The notes under the pieces were generated by a model. That model searched no databases. It was given only the letters and a program-made list of their open reading frames with translations, and was not told where the DNA came from. Below are positions 8,615 to 17,120 of a stretch of 64,000 bases of DNA, piece after piece. Source of the stretch: Deltaproteobacteria bacterium (GTDB lineage: Bacteria > Myxococcota_A > UBA9160 > UBA4427); NCBI GenBank assembly GCA_029261835.1, contig JAJDAO010000050.1, positions 310,001 to 374,000 of the forward strand, in the 5' to 3' direction. Made by a program: the position numbers and the translations under genes. Every line of letters starts with the position of its first letter. Position 1 is the stretch's first letter.

Positions 8615-9499
8615 GTGAATCCGAAACTTACCGCCGTTGCCATCGCCGTGCTCATGGTCGTTCTCTTTGGCCGGCAGTTCTTCCATCAGGTGCCGGCCGG
8701 CCATGTTGGCGTGGCCACCTTCTTCGGCGAGGTGCAGGAGCGCGCCTATGGTGAGGGTGCCCACTTCCCCGTGAATCCGCTCTACGCCTGGCGCGATCTC
8801 GATGTCCGTCAGAAGACCAACAAGCTGGGCTCCGTCGAGGTGCCGACGCGCGATCAGCTCCTGACCAAGGTCGATCTCTCGATCCAGTATCGCCTGAACG
8901 GCAGCAAGGCACCGGAAATGTTCCGCGCGACCGGCGACGCGAGCGCGGTGGTGGCGGTTCACATGATTCCCAAGGTCCGGTCGCTGGTGCGAGAGCTCGG
9001 GACCAAGATCGAGCGGGCGGAGGACTTCTTCCAGGAGGAGACGCGGGATCTGCTGGCGGTTCGGTTGCGCGAAGGTCTCATGGAATACGTCGCTTCGAAG
9101 GGCATCATCATCGACACGGTGCTGGTGCGAGGCATCAATCTGCCGCCCGTCCTCACCAAGGCGATCGAGCAGAAGAAGGAGCGCGAGCAGGCGGTTGAGC
9201 GCCAGAAGGCCGAGCTCGAGCGCTTCCGTACCGAGCAGCAGCAACAGGTGGCGGCGGCCGAGGCGTCGCGCAGGGCTGCCGAGGAGGACTCGAAGAAGAT
9301 CAAGATTCTGGCCGACGCCAAGGCCTACGAGATCAGCGCCATCAACAAGGCAATCGCGAGCAACCCGGCCTACATCCAGCTGCAGTCGCTGGAGGCCCTC
9401 AAGAAGATGGCAGAAGATCCGGCGGCCAAGATCTACTTCATGGACTCGAATAGCGCCAACCCGCTGCCGCTTCTCCATATGGGGGAGAGGGGCAAGTAG
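8615..9499 (+). CDS. Prohibitin/SPFH (Band 7) domain membrane protein
   Basis: A 294-residue protein with one N-terminal membrane helix (about residues 5-17), an SPFH domain beginning VPAGHVGVATFFGEV, and a long charged coiled coil from about residue 185 (EQKKEREQAVERQKAELERF), as in prohibitins and HflC/HflK. Such proteins form large ring assemblies at the membrane and modulate proteases such as FtsH. The GTG start at 8615 has GGGGGAG just upstream and gives the expected short N-terminus. No protease gene is adjacent. Function beyond family is inferred. Confidence 0.85.
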   Translation: MNPKLTAVAIAVLMVVLFGRQFFHQVPAGHVGVATFFGEVQERAYGEGAHFPVNPLYAWRDLDVRQKTNKLGSVEVPTRDQLLTKVDLSIQYRLNGSKAPEMFRATGDASAVVAVHMIPKVRSLVRELGTKIERAEDFFQEETRDLLAVRLREGLMEYVASKGIIIDTVLVRGINLPPVLTKAIEQKKEREQAVERQKAELERFRTEQQQQVAAAEASRRAAEEDSKKIKILADAKAYEISAINKAIASNPAYIQLQSLEALKKMAEDPAAKIYFMDSNSANPLPLLHMGERGK

Positions 9500-9511
9500 C
9501 CGTCGACGCGC

Positions 9512-10939
9512 TCAGGCGCGCGTCCGCGCCGTGGTCCAGCGCCCCGTCGCGATCCACAGTCCCGTCACCAGCGTGACGAGCGCCGTGCTGGCGAACTGGG
9601 CGACGAAGAGGCCGTCGGGCCCCATGCCGCGCGTCTTGGACAGGTAGAGCCCGAGCGGCAGCGCGACCAGCAGCGAAGTGGCGAGCGAGAGCAGCATCGG
9701 GACCACCACGTCTCCCGCACCCTGGAGCGCCCGAAAGAAGACGAAGTAGAAGGCCAGCAGTACGAACGAGCCCGCCTGCCAGGCGATTAGCCGGCTGCCG
9801 ATGGCGATCACCTCTGGATCGTTCGTGAAGACTGCGAGCAGCGGGACGCGGAAGACGAAGAACGCCAGCGCGATGCTCCACATCAGCGCTCCGTGCACCA
9901 GGATCCCGACACCCATGGCTCGCCAGGCGCGCCGGACGTCGCCCGCTCCGAGTCCCTGGCCGACCAGCGTCGCCACCGCGCCCGCCAGCGGAAAGCAGAT
10001 GATCGGGCCGAGCATGCCCAGCCGCAGGCCAATCGAATAGGCGGTCTGCGCTTTGCCACCGAAATCGCCCATCAGGCGGATGAAGAAGACGGTCACCAGG
10101 AAGCCGCCGATCATCTGCAGCGCCGGAGGCCACGAAAGCGCCAGGATTCGCCGCATCGTGGCCGGATCGGGGCGCATGTGGCGCGCTCGCACGTGCACCC
10201 GGCTCCGGCCACCGAACAGGATGCGGCTGATCAGTAGAATCGAACCGAGCTGCCCGACCCCCAATCCGAGCACCACGCCGCGTATGCCGAGCGCGGGCAG
10301 GCCGAGGTTCCCGTAGATCAGGCACCACTCAGCCAGCAGGGCCACCGCGGTCTGCTGCACGGCGATGAGCAAGGGCGTCGCGGTGTCGCCGGCGCCGTTC
10401 AGGATGGCGTAGAACAGGCTGATGAAGACGAAGCCGAAGTTCAGCAGCAAGACCAGCCGCACGTACGGCACGCCGACCTCGAGCACACCGGGGGTGACGT
10501 TCATGCCGGCCAGGAACGGTTCGGGAAGGAAGATCCCGAGCAGCGCGACGAAGCTCGAGAGGATGAGACCCATCAAGACTGTCTGGCCCGCCACGTGATC
10601 GGCCCGCTCCGGCGAGCCCTCCCCCACGCTGCGGGCGATCAGCCCCTGCGCTCCGAAGCTCGCACCCATCACCATCATGAAGAAGACCTGTCGCAGCGAC
10701 TGGTTGGTGACGACCACTGCCGTCATGGCGTCCTCGCCCAGGCCGCTGATGAGCTTGAGATCGACGAGCTGGAACGTCACCGCGCCGAACAGGCTGGTGG
10801 CGAGCAGCGGCATCGCCAGTACCGCCATCGAGATGACGAGGCTCCCCCGCGTATGATCGCGGTCTCGCCAGCGGGCGAAGGCGCTGGGCGAGACTGTGGC
10901 CGGATCGTCTTCAGAGCTGCACTGTGGGGTCTCGGGCAA
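9512..10939 (-). CDS. MATE-family multidrug efflux transporter
   Basis: Inner-membrane Na+ or H+ coupled exporter, 475 residues with about twelve TM segments. Family features include PLLATSLFGAVTFQLVDLKL in TM1-2, GLGEDAMTAV, and the pseudo-repeat in the second half (LALSWPPALQMIGGFLV, then SLATSLLVALPLGL). The start is TTG with AGGA six bases upstream; no ATG precedes TM1. It lies 24 bases behind the nitroreductase gene on the same strand, so the NUDIX, nitroreductase and MATE genes probably form one transcript, an arrangement that fits detoxification. The substrate is unknown. Confidence 0.88.
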   Translation of the reverse strand: MPETPQCSSEDDPATVSPSAFARWRDRDHTRGSLVISMAVLAMPLLATSLFGAVTFQLVDLKLISGLGEDAMTAVVVTNQSLRQVFFMMVMGASFGAQGLIARSVGEGSPERADHVAGQTVLMGLILSSFVALLGIFLPEPFLAGMNVTPGVLEVGVPYVRLVLLLNFGFVFISLFYAILNGAGDTATPLLIAVQQTAVALLAEWCLIYGNLGLPALGIRGVVLGLGVGQLGSILLISRILFGGRSRVHVRARHMRPDPATMRRILALSWPPALQMIGGFLVTVFFIRLMGDFGGKAQTAYSIGLRLGMLGPIICFPLAGAVATLVGQGLGAGDVRRAWRAMGVGILVHGALMWSIALAFFVFRVPLLAVFTNDPEVIAIGSRLIAWQAGSFVLLAFYFVFFRALQGAGDVVVPMLLSLATSLLVALPLGLYLSKTRGMGPDGLFVAQFASTALVTLVTGLWIATGRWTTARTRA

Positions 10940-10963
10940 GTGGGATCCTGTGACGAACCGAGC

Positions 10964-11671
10964 TCAGCGCTGCTTCCAGCCGTTCCAGTAGCTGATCTCT
11001 TCGACCGGACGTCGCTGGGCCGGCTTGAAGTCGGTACCCCGCGTGTAGGCCACCGGCAGCAGCGCCACCTGTGTGACGGTCTCGGGGATGGCGAGGATCT
11101 CGCGTGCCTCGGCTTCGAAGACCAGGTGGAAGCTCGTGATCACAGAGCCGAGCCCCCGGCTTCGCAAGGCCAGCTGAAAGCTCCACACGGCGGGGAAGAT
11201 CGATCCGTAGAAGGCCGAAATCACGGCGTTGGGGGCGTCGGGCGGCACGCGGTCGAGGATGCACGGAATGACATGCAGCGGCACCTCCGCCAAGTGCTCG
11301 ATGAGGTGCATCGTTGATGCGATCACGCGCCGGTTCTGCGCCGTAACCGCGCCGCGCTCGGCCTGCGACACGGCGCTCGCCATGTAGGCCTCTCCGCCGC
11401 GTCGGTAGAGCTCGGCCAGTCGCCCGCGTTGAACGTCATCGTCGACCAGTAGCCAGCGCCAGCTCTGGCGGTTGGATCCCGTCGGCGCCTGTTGGGAGAG
11501 TCGCAGGCAGTCGAGCACGACCTCTTGTTCGACCGGGCGCTCGAGATCCAGGCGCTTGCGCACGGCTCGCGTGGTGGAGAGCAGTCGGTCGACGGTCTCG
11601 CGCTCGAAGAGCTCGGCCATGTCGTTCGGGCGCCGCCGTTCGTCGGTCTGCTGCTGCTGATCGTCCTTCAT
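10964..11671 (-). CDS. Nitroreductase-family FMN oxidoreductase
   Basis: A 235-residue flavoprotein of the NfsB/FRP-like nitroreductase superfamily. The N-terminal TTRAVRKRLDLERPV supplies the FMN-phosphate binding arginines, and APTGSNRQSWRWLLVDD is the classic family motif; LALRSRGLGSVITSFH and VALLPVAYTRG complete it. Such enzymes reduce nitro compounds, quinones or enones with NAD(P)H. The ATG has AGGAG six bases upstream. It sits between a NUDIX hydrolase and a MATE exporter on one strand. The specific substrate is not visible. Confidence 0.87.
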   Translation of the reverse strand: MKDDQQQQTDERRRPNDMAELFERETVDRLLSTTRAVRKRLDLERPVEQEVVLDCLRLSQQAPTGSNRQSWRWLLVDDDVQRGRLAELYRRGGEAYMASAVSQAERGAVTAQNRRVIASTMHLIEHLAEVPLHVIPCILDRVPPDAPNAVISAFYGSIFPAVWSFQLALRSRGLGSVITSFHLVFEAEAREILAIPETVTQVALLPVAYTRGTDFKPAQRRPVEEISYWNGWKQR

Positions 11672-11681
11672 GAGTACTCCT

Positions 11682-11696
11682 GGGACAGGACACTAG
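11682..11696 (-). repeat. 15 bp repeat CTAGTGTCCTGTCCC (copy 1)
   Basis: On the minus strand this reads CTAGTGTCCTGTCCC. It spans the NUDIX stop codon (TAG) and the leader of the nitroreductase. The same 15 bases occur at 27553-27567 on the plus strand, and the first 11 at 27374. See findings. Confidence 0.4.
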
Positions 11697-12325
11697 CTCC
11701 ACGCGAAGACGGGTTGTTCGAAGTGGTCGACCCGTGTGCTGGCACCTCGCAGCGCCACCTCCCGCAGTTGGTAGAGGATCGCGGCGGTTGGCGCGTGGAT
11801 GAAGGTGTCGAGCATCGGAATCGAAATGAGCGGTCGCTCACTCTCCGGGATATGGCTCAGGAGCGGTACCTCCGGTTGCTCCAGAACGGCGAGCGGTACC
11901 CGGTGGATCTCCGCGACTTCGCGCGGGTTGCGTACCAGCTCAGCGTTGGGACCGGCCCAGACAACCACCGGTGTGATGACAAAACCCGAGCGCGTCGGAT
12001 AGTCGTCGAGCAAGCCGAGCACGCTCTCGCTGGGTAGCCGTGGTCCCACTTCTTCGGCGGTCTCGCGCAGTGCGGCCTGCGCTGCGCTCTCGCCCGCGTC
12101 GAGGCGGCCGCCGGGCAGCGCCCACTGGCCGGCGTGATTTCGCATACCCGAGGCCCGGCGCGTCATCACGAAGCATGCCTCGCCTTGCTCATTCGTGACG
12201 AGCAGCAGGCTGACGGCTGCGGCGCGGAGGCCGCTATCGGTGTCGGAGCGCCGCTCAAAGCGCTGCAGATTGGCTAGCATGCGCCTCCGCAGGCGTTCAT
12301 CCATGCTGAATCGCTCGGTCGACAT
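11693..12325 (-). CDS. NUDIX hydrolase, CoA pyrophosphatase-like
   Basis: A 210-residue NUDIX protein. The NUDIX box GRLDAGESAAQAALRETAEE fits Gx5Ex7REUxEExGU, and the preceding RRASGMRNHAGQWALPGG resembles the NudL/NUDT7 CoA pyrophosphatase signature, so it may split CoA or oxidised acyl-CoA. The ATG at 12325 gives a family-like N terminus; an in-frame GTG at 12352 would add nine residues, and neither has a clear Shine-Dalgarno. Its stop lies inside a short repeat and 21 bases before the nitroreductase start, which suggests co-transcription. It is divergent from the alpha/beta hydrolase. Confidence 0.82.
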   Translation of the reverse strand: MSTERFSMDERLRRRMLANLQRFERRSDTDSGLRAAAVSLLLVTNEQGEACFVMTRRASGMRNHAGQWALPGGRLDAGESAAQAALRETAEEVGPRLPSESVLGLLDDYPTRSGFVITPVVVWAGPNAELVRNPREVAEIHRVPLAVLEQPEVPLLSHIPESERPLISIPMLDTFIHAPTAAILYQLREVALRGASTRVDHFEQPVFAWS

Positions 12326-12369
12326 CACGTCAGGATAACGCGCTGGCGGCACCCATAGGCCGATTGCTC

Positions 12370-13344
12370 ATGAGGATCTCGGAGGATGCGAATGCGGGCG
12401 GGGAAATCCTGCGAATGAGGACCCCTGACGGGGGCCGAGATCTTCTGCCCGGTGTGCTGCGACGGCGCTTGTTGTTGCCTGAATCCGGCGTCGAGATCGC
12501 CCTGCTCGACTGGGGCGGCGAGGGCCCGCTGGCGTTGCTCCACCACGCCAACGGCTTCTGCGCCGCACTCTGGGCGCCCATTGCCGAGCGCCTGCGGGAT
12601 CGCTTCCACGTCGTGGCGATGGATGCCCGGGGGCACGGCGACTCCACCCTTCCGTCCGAGGGCGTGAGCGCGCCCGCCTTCGCCTGGCCGATTCTTCGCG
12701 ACGACCTGCTCGCGGTGGCGGCCGCCCTGCTGGAGGAGACCGGTGAGCCGCGGATCGCGCTCGGTCTGGGGCACTCTTTGGGCGGCACTCTGACGCTCTG
12801 CGCGGCGGGCACCCGCGCGAATCTCTTCGAGCGGCTGTTGCTGGTCGACCCGGTCATCCTCCCGGCCATGACCAAGCAGGCGTCCGCGGCGCGCACCAGT
12901 GAGGTCGGACTCGCCGAGCGCGCCCGTCGTCGCCGCCACAGCTGGCCGACGCGACAGGAAGCGCGAGCGTATCTGGCTGAGCGGGATCTGTTTCGCGCTT
13001 GGCGCGCTCGCTCACTCGATCTGTACGTCGCCGAGGCACTGCGCGAGCGGGCGGATGGCCAGGTGGAGCTCAAGTGCGCCGGCGCGGTGGAGGCCCAGAT
13101 CTTTAGCGGTACGCACACGTTGGATGTCACGAGCCCGGCCCGCCGAGTGAAGAACCCCGTTCACATCCTGTGGGCCGCGGGGGGCAATTTTCCACGGTCA
13201 GCCTACGAGAGCCTCGTGGCCGACATGAGCTGCGCGACGATCGAGGATGCACAGGTGGGGCACCTGGTTCCGATGGAGCAGCCCGAGATCGTATTGGATG
13301 CTGTCGACCGTCTGTGCGCCGAGGCGCAGCCGACATCACGCTGA
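12370..13344 (+). CDS. Alpha/beta-fold hydrolase
   Basis: A 324-residue cytoplasmic alpha/beta hydrolase. LLHHANGFCAALW forms the oxyanion-hole strand, MDARGHGDS is typical of the family, and GHSLGG contains the nucleophile serine. The acid is probably in the later LLVDP or ILWAAGG region, and the catalytic histidine in DAQVGHLVPME near the C terminus. The ATG at 12370 is the first good start; a second ATG at 12415 with a GGGGAAA upstream is a real alternative because the first 15 residues look unstructured. Esterase, lactonase or epoxide hydrolase activity cannot be separated from sequence. Confidence 0.82.
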   Translation: MRISEDANAGGEILRMRTPDGGRDLLPGVLRRRLLLPESGVEIALLDWGGEGPLALLHHANGFCAALWAPIAERLRDRFHVVAMDARGHGDSTLPSEGVSAPAFAWPILRDDLLAVAAALLEETGEPRIALGLGHSLGGTLTLCAAGTRANLFERLLLVDPVILPAMTKQASAARTSEVGLAERARRRRHSWPTRQEARAYLAERDLFRAWRARSLDLYVAEALRERADGQVELKCAGAVEAQIFSGTHTLDVTSPARRVKNPVHILWAAGGNFPRSAYESLVADMSCATIEDAQVGHLVPMEQPEIVLDAVDRLCAEAQPTSR

Positions 13345-13459
13345 GGGGGCGGCCGAACGCAGCGGGAGCCGGAGCCTCTCGATGCCGAGTGAGCGCCGCG
13401 TCGTTCGCACTCCACAGCTCGAGGCATCTCCGCTGCCGAGTGCGGCCTCGCCAGCGAGA

Positions 13460-14269
13460 TCAGGGCTTGCTGCGCTTCTCCTTGAACGCCTTGGCCACCT
13501 GTTCCCGCTTGCGCCTGAGTGACTCCAGAACGATCTCGGTCTTCACCTCGATCTTCTCCAAGTCGAAGGTGTGCCAGCCGATAGTGAGATCGCGGATTTG
13601 CCTGTCGATCTCTTCGAAGAATGCCTTGGTCTTTGCCGGATCGCCTCGGACCGTGATGTAGCGATAGTAGCGGTGGATCGACAGGAAGCGGTTCAGTAGC
13701 GCTCGGGCCTCACCGGCGGTTTCCGGGTGATTCTCAGTCTCGTCGTTGTGGCACTTGGAGCAAGTTGCCTCGACGGTGTTCACGTCGAGCACGGTCACGT
13801 TGATCGACCCGTGACAGGTAACACAGGTCGGCCCCTGCTCCTCCTGCTCCTTGGCCACCAGGTGTTCGAAGTGAACGCTCCTGCGAAATCCTTCGTAGAT
13901 GTCGTCGTGGCAGTCGCCGCACGTTTCGGGGATGTTGCGAAAGTTGACGGCGCTCTTCGCCTTCGACTCCCCGAGGTCCCGGCCGTGCGCGGCCCTCTTG
14001 TCCGCCACGTCATTGTTGCCGCCGTGGCAGTCCACGCAGGTCACGCCCTCCTGCATGTGGAGTGACTCTCTCCACTTCTGGAAGTAGTCGTAGAGCTTCC
14101 GGTTGGTGACCATGAAGTCGCGGCTGCTGTGGCAGCTCACGCACGAGTCTTCATCCACGGCCAAGGCCGTGTTCGGGACCAGCAAGAGCACCGGGAGCAA
14201 GGCGAGGATCATACGCAACGCCCGAATGCGCATTTCGGAGACATTGCGTATCTGGTGCTCACTCCCCAT
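13460..14269 (-). CDS. Periplasmic pentaheme c-type cytochrome (paralogue A)
   Basis: A 269-residue exported protein with a signal peptide (hydrophobic about residues 17-37, cleavage after ALA) and five CxxCH heme sites at residues 43-47, 78-82, 117-121, 149-153 and 170-174. A lysine- and glutamate-rich helical tail follows. No CxxCK site is present, so it is not an NrfA nitrite reductase; it is closer in role to NrfB-like electron carriers. The ATG follows GGGAGGG. It is the last gene of the operon tetraheme cytochrome, ferredoxin, NrfD protein, pentaheme. It shares heme spacing and long identical blocks with the divergent protein at 17584-18402. Confidence 0.88.
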   Translation of the reverse strand: MGSEHQIRNVSEMRIRALRMILALLPVLLLVPNTALAVDEDSCVSCHSSRDFMVTNRKLYDYFQKWRESLHMQEGVTCVDCHGGNNDVADKRAAHGRDLGESKAKSAVNFRNIPETCGDCHDDIYEGFRRSVHFEHLVAKEQEEQGPTCVTCHGSINVTVLDVNTVEATCSKCHNDETENHPETAGEARALLNRFLSIHRYYRYITVRGDPAKTKAFFEEIDRQIRDLTIGWHTFDLEKIEVKTEIVLESLRRKREQVAKAFKEKRSKP

Positions 14270-14318
14270 GAACCCTCCCGGCTCTGGCTGGATCTATCGT
14301 TGGTGCTCGCTCGTTCGT

Positions 14319-15560
14319 TCAGGCGCCGGATAGCTCCAGCTCCGATTCCGACTCGCCTTCCTCGCGGAACGTCAGCGGAATGGCGATCTTGCTGAGAATC
14401 GTGAAGACAAAGATCCCCACACCCGCCACGCCTACGAGAATCATCACTTCGGGCATGGATGGTACGTACTCGTAGACCTCGCCGAGCGTTCCGGGTGTGA
14501 AGCCCGGCAGCACCAGCCCGATACCCTTTTCGATGAATACACCCACAAAGACCAGCGCGCAGGCGATGTTCATCGTGACCGGGTGCTTTCGTGTTCGTGG
14601 AACGAGTAACAGGAAGAAGGCAGTGATGTTGCAAGCTGCGCCCGACCAGGCCCAACTGACGAGTCTGACGTGATCGCCCAGTCCTTGAAAGTAGTACTGC
14701 ATGTGGACCGTGTGAGCAGTTGCCGAACGATACTCCGTCACCACCTCGGCGAAGAACAGCAGCAGGTTGACGAAGAGGACGATGACCGTCATCTCTACGA
14801 TCTTGTGCAGCGCTTCATCTCGAATTCCGATCTTCGCCACCTTCCTGAGGATCTGAAAGGCAAGCACCATGAGCGCCGGTCCGGCACAAAGAGCCGTCGC
14901 GATGAACCGCGGCACCAGGATGGCTGAGTTCCAGTACGGCCTGGCGGGCAGAACGTTGAAGATGAAGGCGGTCGTTGCATGAATGCTGATCGCTGCGGGA
15001 ATCGATGCCAGCATCAGCGTCATGAAGAAGACTCGGTTGTAAGGACGCCCCACGTACGAGCAGTAGAGAAAGTAGGTCACGATCACGAGATTCAGGACGA
15101 GGTATCCGTTCAAGATCAGCACATTCATCGCGATCATCGATCTCGGGATGTTCGGCTTGCCCACTACGGGCAACAGGTGCCAAAAGCGCTCCGGGTGCCC
15201 GAGGTCCGACATGACGAAGAGAATGCACATGATCACGGCACTGATCGCGATGATCTCACCGAGTACGACGATCTCTTTGATCGGCTTCCAGTGATAAACA
15301 TATCCGGGAACAGAGAGCGCGACCGCTGCCGCGGCCACCCCCACAAAGAAAGCGTAGGTGCCGATGAAGACACCCCACGGAACGGGATCACGCATGTTCG
15401 AGACGATGTGACCGTGGATGAGGGTCTCTCGGTAGCCCGCGAGTCCGACCAGAATCAGAACACCGAGAAAGGCGAGCCACATGTAGTAGGCGCGTCCTCC
15501 AGACAGCACCTGCCGGACGCTGAACATCGCAAAATCTAGGATCTTCATGCTGGCTTGCAC
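14319..15560 (-). CDS. NrfD/DsrP-like integral membrane quinone oxidoreductase subunit
   Basis: A 413-residue polytopic protein with about ten membrane helices, of the NrfD/PsrC superfamily; its length is nearer to DsrP, QrcD and ActC than to the shorter E. coli NrfD. Family blocks include RDPVPWGVFIGTYAFFVG, VMSDLGHPERFWHLL and ARPYWNSAILVPRFIA. Such subunits exchange electrons between the quinone pool and a periplasmic ferredoxin subunit. The GTG at 15560 or ATG at 15548 may be the start; neither has a strong Shine-Dalgarno. It lies 29 bases after the ferredoxin gene and 49 before the pentaheme gene. Confidence 0.9.
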   Translation of the reverse strand: MQASMKILDFAMFSVRQVLSGGRAYYMWLAFLGVLILVGLAGYRETLIHGHIVSNMRDPVPWGVFIGTYAFFVGVAAAAVALSVPGYVYHWKPIKEIVVLGEIIAISAVIMCILFVMSDLGHPERFWHLLPVVGKPNIPRSMIAMNVLILNGYLVLNLVIVTYFLYCSYVGRPYNRVFFMTLMLASIPAAISIHATTAFIFNVLPARPYWNSAILVPRFIATALCAGPALMVLAFQILRKVAKIGIRDEALHKIVEMTVIVLFVNLLLFFAEVVTEYRSATAHTVHMQYYFQGLGDHVRLVSWAWSGAACNITAFFLLLVPRTRKHPVTMNIACALVFVGVFIEKGIGLVLPGFTPGTLGEVYEYVPSMPEVMILVGVAGVGIFVFTILSKIAIPLTFREEGESESELELSGA

Positions 15561-15589
15561 CCCGGGGTCGAGTCTACGTGCTCAGGCGC

Positions 15590-16507
15590 TCAGCCGTAGA
15601 AGTAGAAGAACTTCGGTTTCGTATCGAGTTCGGCCTTCAGCACGAAGGTCCGCTTGTGTTCGATCAGGTATCTGATTTCGCTCTTGGGATCGAGCATGTT
15701 GCCGAACTTACGTGCCCCGACGGGACACGCCTCGACGCAGGCCGTGTAGCGGCCTTCCCGTGTTCGCTGAATGCACCACGTGCATTTCTCGACGACACCG
15801 TGCGCCCGCGGTCGATTCCCGAGGTAGTGGGTCTTCGGATTGACCTCGTCCTCGGGTATGCCGGGCTCGGTCCAGTTGAAGTGACGGGCACCGTAGGGAC
15901 AGGCGGCCATACAGTAGCGACAGCCAATACACCAGTCGTAATCGATCACCACGATGCCGTCTGGCTCCTGCCAGGTTGCAGTCGTCGGACACGCCCTCAC
16001 GCACTCGGGCTCCTCGCACTGCTGACAGGCGACGGGCAGATAGAGCTTGCCCTCCGCGGGAACCTCTTCGTGGTCGTAGAAGGGGTCGCCCTTCTCGAAG
16101 TCGATCCAGCGCTGGACCTCCTCACGCTCGAACTCGAGCACCCGGATGTAGTGGATCTGCGGGTCCCGCGACTGGTTGTTCTCATCGACGCAGGCATAGA
16201 CGCACCGTCGGCATCCGATGCAGCGAGAGATGTCGAGGCCGTAACCGAACATCACTCCATCGAGCGGCCCGGTCGCCTCGACGCTGAAGGGCTTGCCGTA
16301 CTCTTCCTCGTACTTGCGCTCCATGCGCTGCAGCACCCGCTCGAGATCCTCCTGCGAGAGCTCGCGAAAGTGTTGCTGAAAGAGCTCCTCCAGGTCGAAA
16401 GCCTTCGAGGTTCCCGGCAGCCCAACCGTTGCCCCCGCGACGGTTCCGGCCGCCTTGAGAAACTGCCGGCGAGACGTCGTTCGCTCTTTGTGGTCAGTGT
16501 CCTGCAT
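15590..16507 (-). CDS. Tat-exported ferredoxin-like subunit with four [4Fe-4S] clusters (NrfC/DsrO type)
   Basis: A 305-residue periplasmic electron-transfer subunit. TSRRQFLKAAG (R13, R14) is a twin-arginine signal followed by a hydrophobic stretch. Sixteen cysteines form four cluster motifs: C96, C99, C102, C106; C161, C164, C169, C173; C193, C196, C199, C203; and C242, C245, C257, C261, as in NrfC, DsrO and PsrB. The ATG has GGAG eight bases upstream and overlaps the end of the tetraheme gene by 14 bases, implying coupled translation. With the NrfD subunit it would form the quinone-linked core of a membrane complex. Confidence 0.9.
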   Translation of the reverse strand: MQDTDHKERTTSRRQFLKAAGTVAGATVGLPGTSKAFDLEELFQQHFRELSQEDLERVLQRMERKYEEEYGKPFSVEATGPLDGVMFGYGLDISRCIGCRRCVYACVDENNQSRDPQIHYIRVLEFEREEVQRWIDFEKGDPFYDHEEVPAEGKLYLPVACQQCEEPECVRACPTTATWQEPDGIVVIDYDWCIGCRYCMAACPYGARHFNWTEPGIPEDEVNPKTHYLGNRPRAHGVVEKCTWCIQRTREGRYTACVEACPVGARKFGNMLDPKSEIRYLIEHKRTFVLKAELDTKPKFFYFYG

Positions 16508-17120
16508 CGTTCATCTCCGCTGAGCGAGTGGCGGTCGGCGAGTGGATTTGAGAGGCTGGTATGGGGGGCGGCTTCGGGGCGAGTGGCTTGAATAGAGGCG
16601 AGTGCGGATCGTGGCATACTACGCAGGTCCGGTACTCTTTCCGGCCCGACCAGTACCCAGTTCGCTTGCCATGCACACCGGCGCGCCAGTCCGGGATCCT
16701 CTTCGCGTGGCAGCGCGTACATAGACGCCAGGATTCGGACATCTCGACCGGCGAATCGTCTGACAGGTGCAGCAGGTCGCGCTGGTCTCTGTCGTGGCAA
16801 TCGAGACACCAGAGATCGCCGTGCTTCAGCTTGACGTGCTCGTGCTCGTCGAGTTCGCGTACCTCGGGGTCCGCCGACTCACCTTCGTGACAGTCTTCGC
16901 AGGGGAAGAACTCGTCGTCGACGGGGGGCGGCGCGAGCAGCACCGGCTCGGGCTCGGGCGCCAGTGGCCGGCTCGGATACGCCCGCACCGTGCTCTGCTT
17001 CAACGGTCCACCGCCCAGGGCGAAGAACCCCACCGCAAGCACCGCGATGCCCACGATCGTCCAGCGGACCGGCGGGGAGAGACTCGGGCCGCCACGCGGC
17101 TCGATGGAATGGGGATGCAT
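16494..17120 (-). CDS. Membrane-anchored tetraheme c-type cytochrome
   Basis: A 208-residue protein with one N-terminal membrane anchor (about residues 19-38), a proline-rich linker (50-67) and four CxxCH sites at 74-78, 105-109, 134-138 and 166-170. The role is analogous to DsrJ or QrcA, which link a NrfD-type complex to periplasmic cytochromes, although the heme number differs from DsrJ. The ATG at 17120 has GGGAGAGG ten bases upstream; the open frame above it has no similarity. It is the first gene of the operon, and its 3' end overlaps the ferredoxin start. A sigma-54 type promoter lies about 60 bases upstream. Confidence 0.87.
   Translation of the reverse strand: MHPHSIEPRGGPSLSPPVRWTIVGIAVLAVGFFALGGGPLKQSTVRAYPSRPLAPEPEPVLLAPPPVDDEFFPCEDCHEGESADPEVRELDEHEHVKLKHGDLWCLDCHDRDQRDLLHLSDDSPVEMSESWRLCTRCHAKRIPDWRAGVHGKRTGYWSGRKEYRTCVVCHDPHSPLFKPLAPKPPPIPASQIHSPTATRSAEMNDAGH

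Noticed and set aside
7781..9478. Long minus-strand frame opposite the SPFH gene and the HAD gene region
   Set aside because: Shadow frame crossing two real genes; no motif.
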